Of a stretch of 9,195 nt of DNA, positions 8,590 to 9,195 are shown piece after piece. Made by a program: the position numbers and the translations under genes. Below the pieces are notes generated by a model. The model saw nothing but the letters and a program-made list of their open reading frames with translations, did no database searches and was not told where the DNA came from. Position 1 is the stretch's first letter. Each line of letters begins with the position of its first letter. The DNA lies in contig JADFLK010000060.1 of NCBI GenBank assembly GCA_022564455.1, positions 1-9,195 on the forward strand. The letters are read 5' to 3'. The DNA is from Bacteroidota bacterium. Lineage in GTDB: Bacteria; Bacteroidota; Rhodothermia; Rhodothermales; Rubricoccaceae.

Positions 8590-8931
8590 ATACCGCACAC
8601 GCCGTATCACACGGGTCCGTCTTCGGAAACTGGTTGCCTCAACGCAGCTCGCACCCACGACGGAATCCGTTTTCTCCGGCTGGACGAACGGCCAATCCTC
8701 ACCCTTGCAAATAACGTGACCTGCAAAGTTGTGTGTATCATACAGGCGCAATGAAGTGTGTTAAATGCCGGCCAAGGAGGCCAACACGTCAAGTGGGAGA
8801 GAAAGTGGGAGAGATCAAATTCATCTTTGGTAAAAGCGGAGGTGGCATGGCTCTGTCTCGGGAGCCGAACGGGGACGAGCTACAAAGATCTACTGCCCCG
8901 ACAGCAATCTCTCTTTCAACCAGGTAGAGTT
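8590..8931 (+). other. Spacer between torD-like gene and DUF7009-like gene
   Basis: These 342 bases hold no confident gene. A small hairpin ACGG (8660-8663) with CCGT (8667-8670) before TTTT could be a weak transcript end. TATCAT at 8736-8741 resembles a -10 but lacks a well-spaced -35. A 64-codon frame (8733-8927; MKCVKC start option at 8751) exists, but shows no family I recognise. The stretch 8849-8900 can form GGCTC/GAGCC and CGGGG/CCCCG stems and may be a structured leader of the next gene. It matches no riboswitch class that I can name. Confidence 0.4.
8791..8814 (+). repeat. Perfect 12-bp tandem duplication
   Basis: AAGTGGGAGAGA occurs twice head to tail (8791-8802 and 8803-8814), 118 bases upstream of the DUF7009-like start and just after AAGGAGG (8774-8780). 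Its length, a multiple of three, keeps the small frame 8733-8927 open. It may be a slippage duplication or a pair of binding half-sites. Confidence 0.5.
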
Positions 8932-9195
8932 ATGAAACTGCGTATCAAGGGGAACTCGATCCGATTGAGGCTTACACGCACGGAGGTAAACCGGTTTGGG
9001 GAAACCGGCCGTGTGGAAGAGACGGTGCATTTCCCCGATGGCCGGCGATTCATCTACGCAATCGTAAGATCATCCGACGCCGGCTGCCTTTCGGCTGCCT
9101 TCGACGGACACGAGACGACCGTCTTCATGCCGCAGGATTGGGCTCAGGAATGGGTTGATACTGAACGGGTAGGTTTTGAAAACACCTGTTCACTG
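8932..9195 (+). CDS. DUF7009-like protein (partial, runs off the window)
   Basis: Eighty-eight codons are open to the window edge with no stop. The start is ATG 8932, preceded by AGGTAGAG. The N-terminus MKLRIKGNSIRLRLTRTEV, then RFGETGRVEETVHF, is what I recall for the small DUF7009 family of Bacteroidota and relatives, proteins of roughly 120-150 residues with no known function. The visible part looks like a small beta-rich cytoplasmic protein; VFMPQDWAQEWVDTERVGFE is also typical. I recall, without being able to check, that such genes can lie near molybdenum-cofactor or molybdoenzyme genes, as this one does. Function is unknown. The gene is separated from the torD-like gene by more than 300 bases and probably has its own promoter. 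Confidence 0.65.
   Translation, partial: MKLRIKGNSIRLRLTRTEVNRFGETGRVEETVHFPDGRRFIYAIVRSSDAGCLSAAFDGHETTVFMPQDWAQEWVDTERVGFENTCSL

Noticed and set aside
8733..8927. 64-codon frame with CVKC near its start and FGKSGGG
   Set aside because: There is no recognisable family, it contains the 12-bp slippage duplication, no convincing start signal, and FGKSGGG is not a proper P-loop. It is treated as non-coding leader.
8735..8931. Known molybdenum-cofactor riboswitch upstream of the DUF7009-like gene
   Set aside because: The conserved sequence blocks that I remember for that motif are not present; only generic stems are seen.

Overview
The window reads as part of a bacterial sulfur-oxidation / molybdoenzyme locus, with all genes on the + strand. 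Base composition is GC-rich. The gene types (paired YeeE/YedE-DUF6691 membrane proteins, a CstB-like metallo-hydrolase/double-rhodanese protein, a 16-Cys ferredoxin joined to an NrfD anchor, a molybdopterin oxidoreductase without a Tat signal, a TorD chaperone and a DUF7009-like protein) and the lack of strong Shine-Dalgarno sites suggest the Bacteroidota/Rhodothermota area. That placement is an inference from recalled relatives, not something the sequence proves.

Layout. 1-601: possible tail of an upstream membrane protein, then a DUF6691/YeeE-type sulfur-compound transporter half that is split by one in-frame TAA (257-259). 602-887: spacer carrying a 154-bp element with 17-bp inverted ends. 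888-2354: a CstB-like protein (persulfide dioxygenase, pseudo-rhodanese, active rhodanese). 2355-2678: a repeat-rich spacer with a small hairpin, a second palindromic element, another inverted repeat, a tandem duplication, a 12-bp palindrome and three imperfect repeats. 2679-4364: an iron-sulfur subunit and an NrfD-type membrane anchor in one reading frame, separated by a single TAG (3522-3524) where related fusion proteins appear to carry Trp. 4365-4451: a short spacer largely filled by a small copy of the first palindromic element. 4452-7520: the molybdopterin catalytic subunit. 7552-8589: a TorD-family maturation chaperone. 8590-8931: a spacer with a 12-bp tandem duplication and possible leader structure. 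8932-end: a DUF7009-like gene cut by the window edge.

How it may work together (inference). The CstB-like protein would oxidise thiol persulfides and move sulfane sulfur to give sulfite or thiosulfate, and the YeeE/DUF6691 pair would move thiosulfate-like sulfur across the inner membrane. The Mo enzyme, FeS subunit and NrfD anchor form a three-module complex of the Psr/Phs/Soe type exchanging electrons with quinone. Neither the catalytic subunit nor the FeS subunit has a twin-arginine signal, so the active site probably faces the cytoplasm as in SoeABC sulfite dehydrogenase, which fits with sulfite made in the cytoplasm. TorD would load the molybdenum cofactor.

The most notable point is that two separate genes of this one pathway are each interrupted by a single clean in-frame stop that could arise by one transition (CAA to TAA, TGG to TAG), with coding sequence otherwise undamaged. 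The second most notable is a family of intergenic palindromic elements sharing the core CTGTTGAAA.
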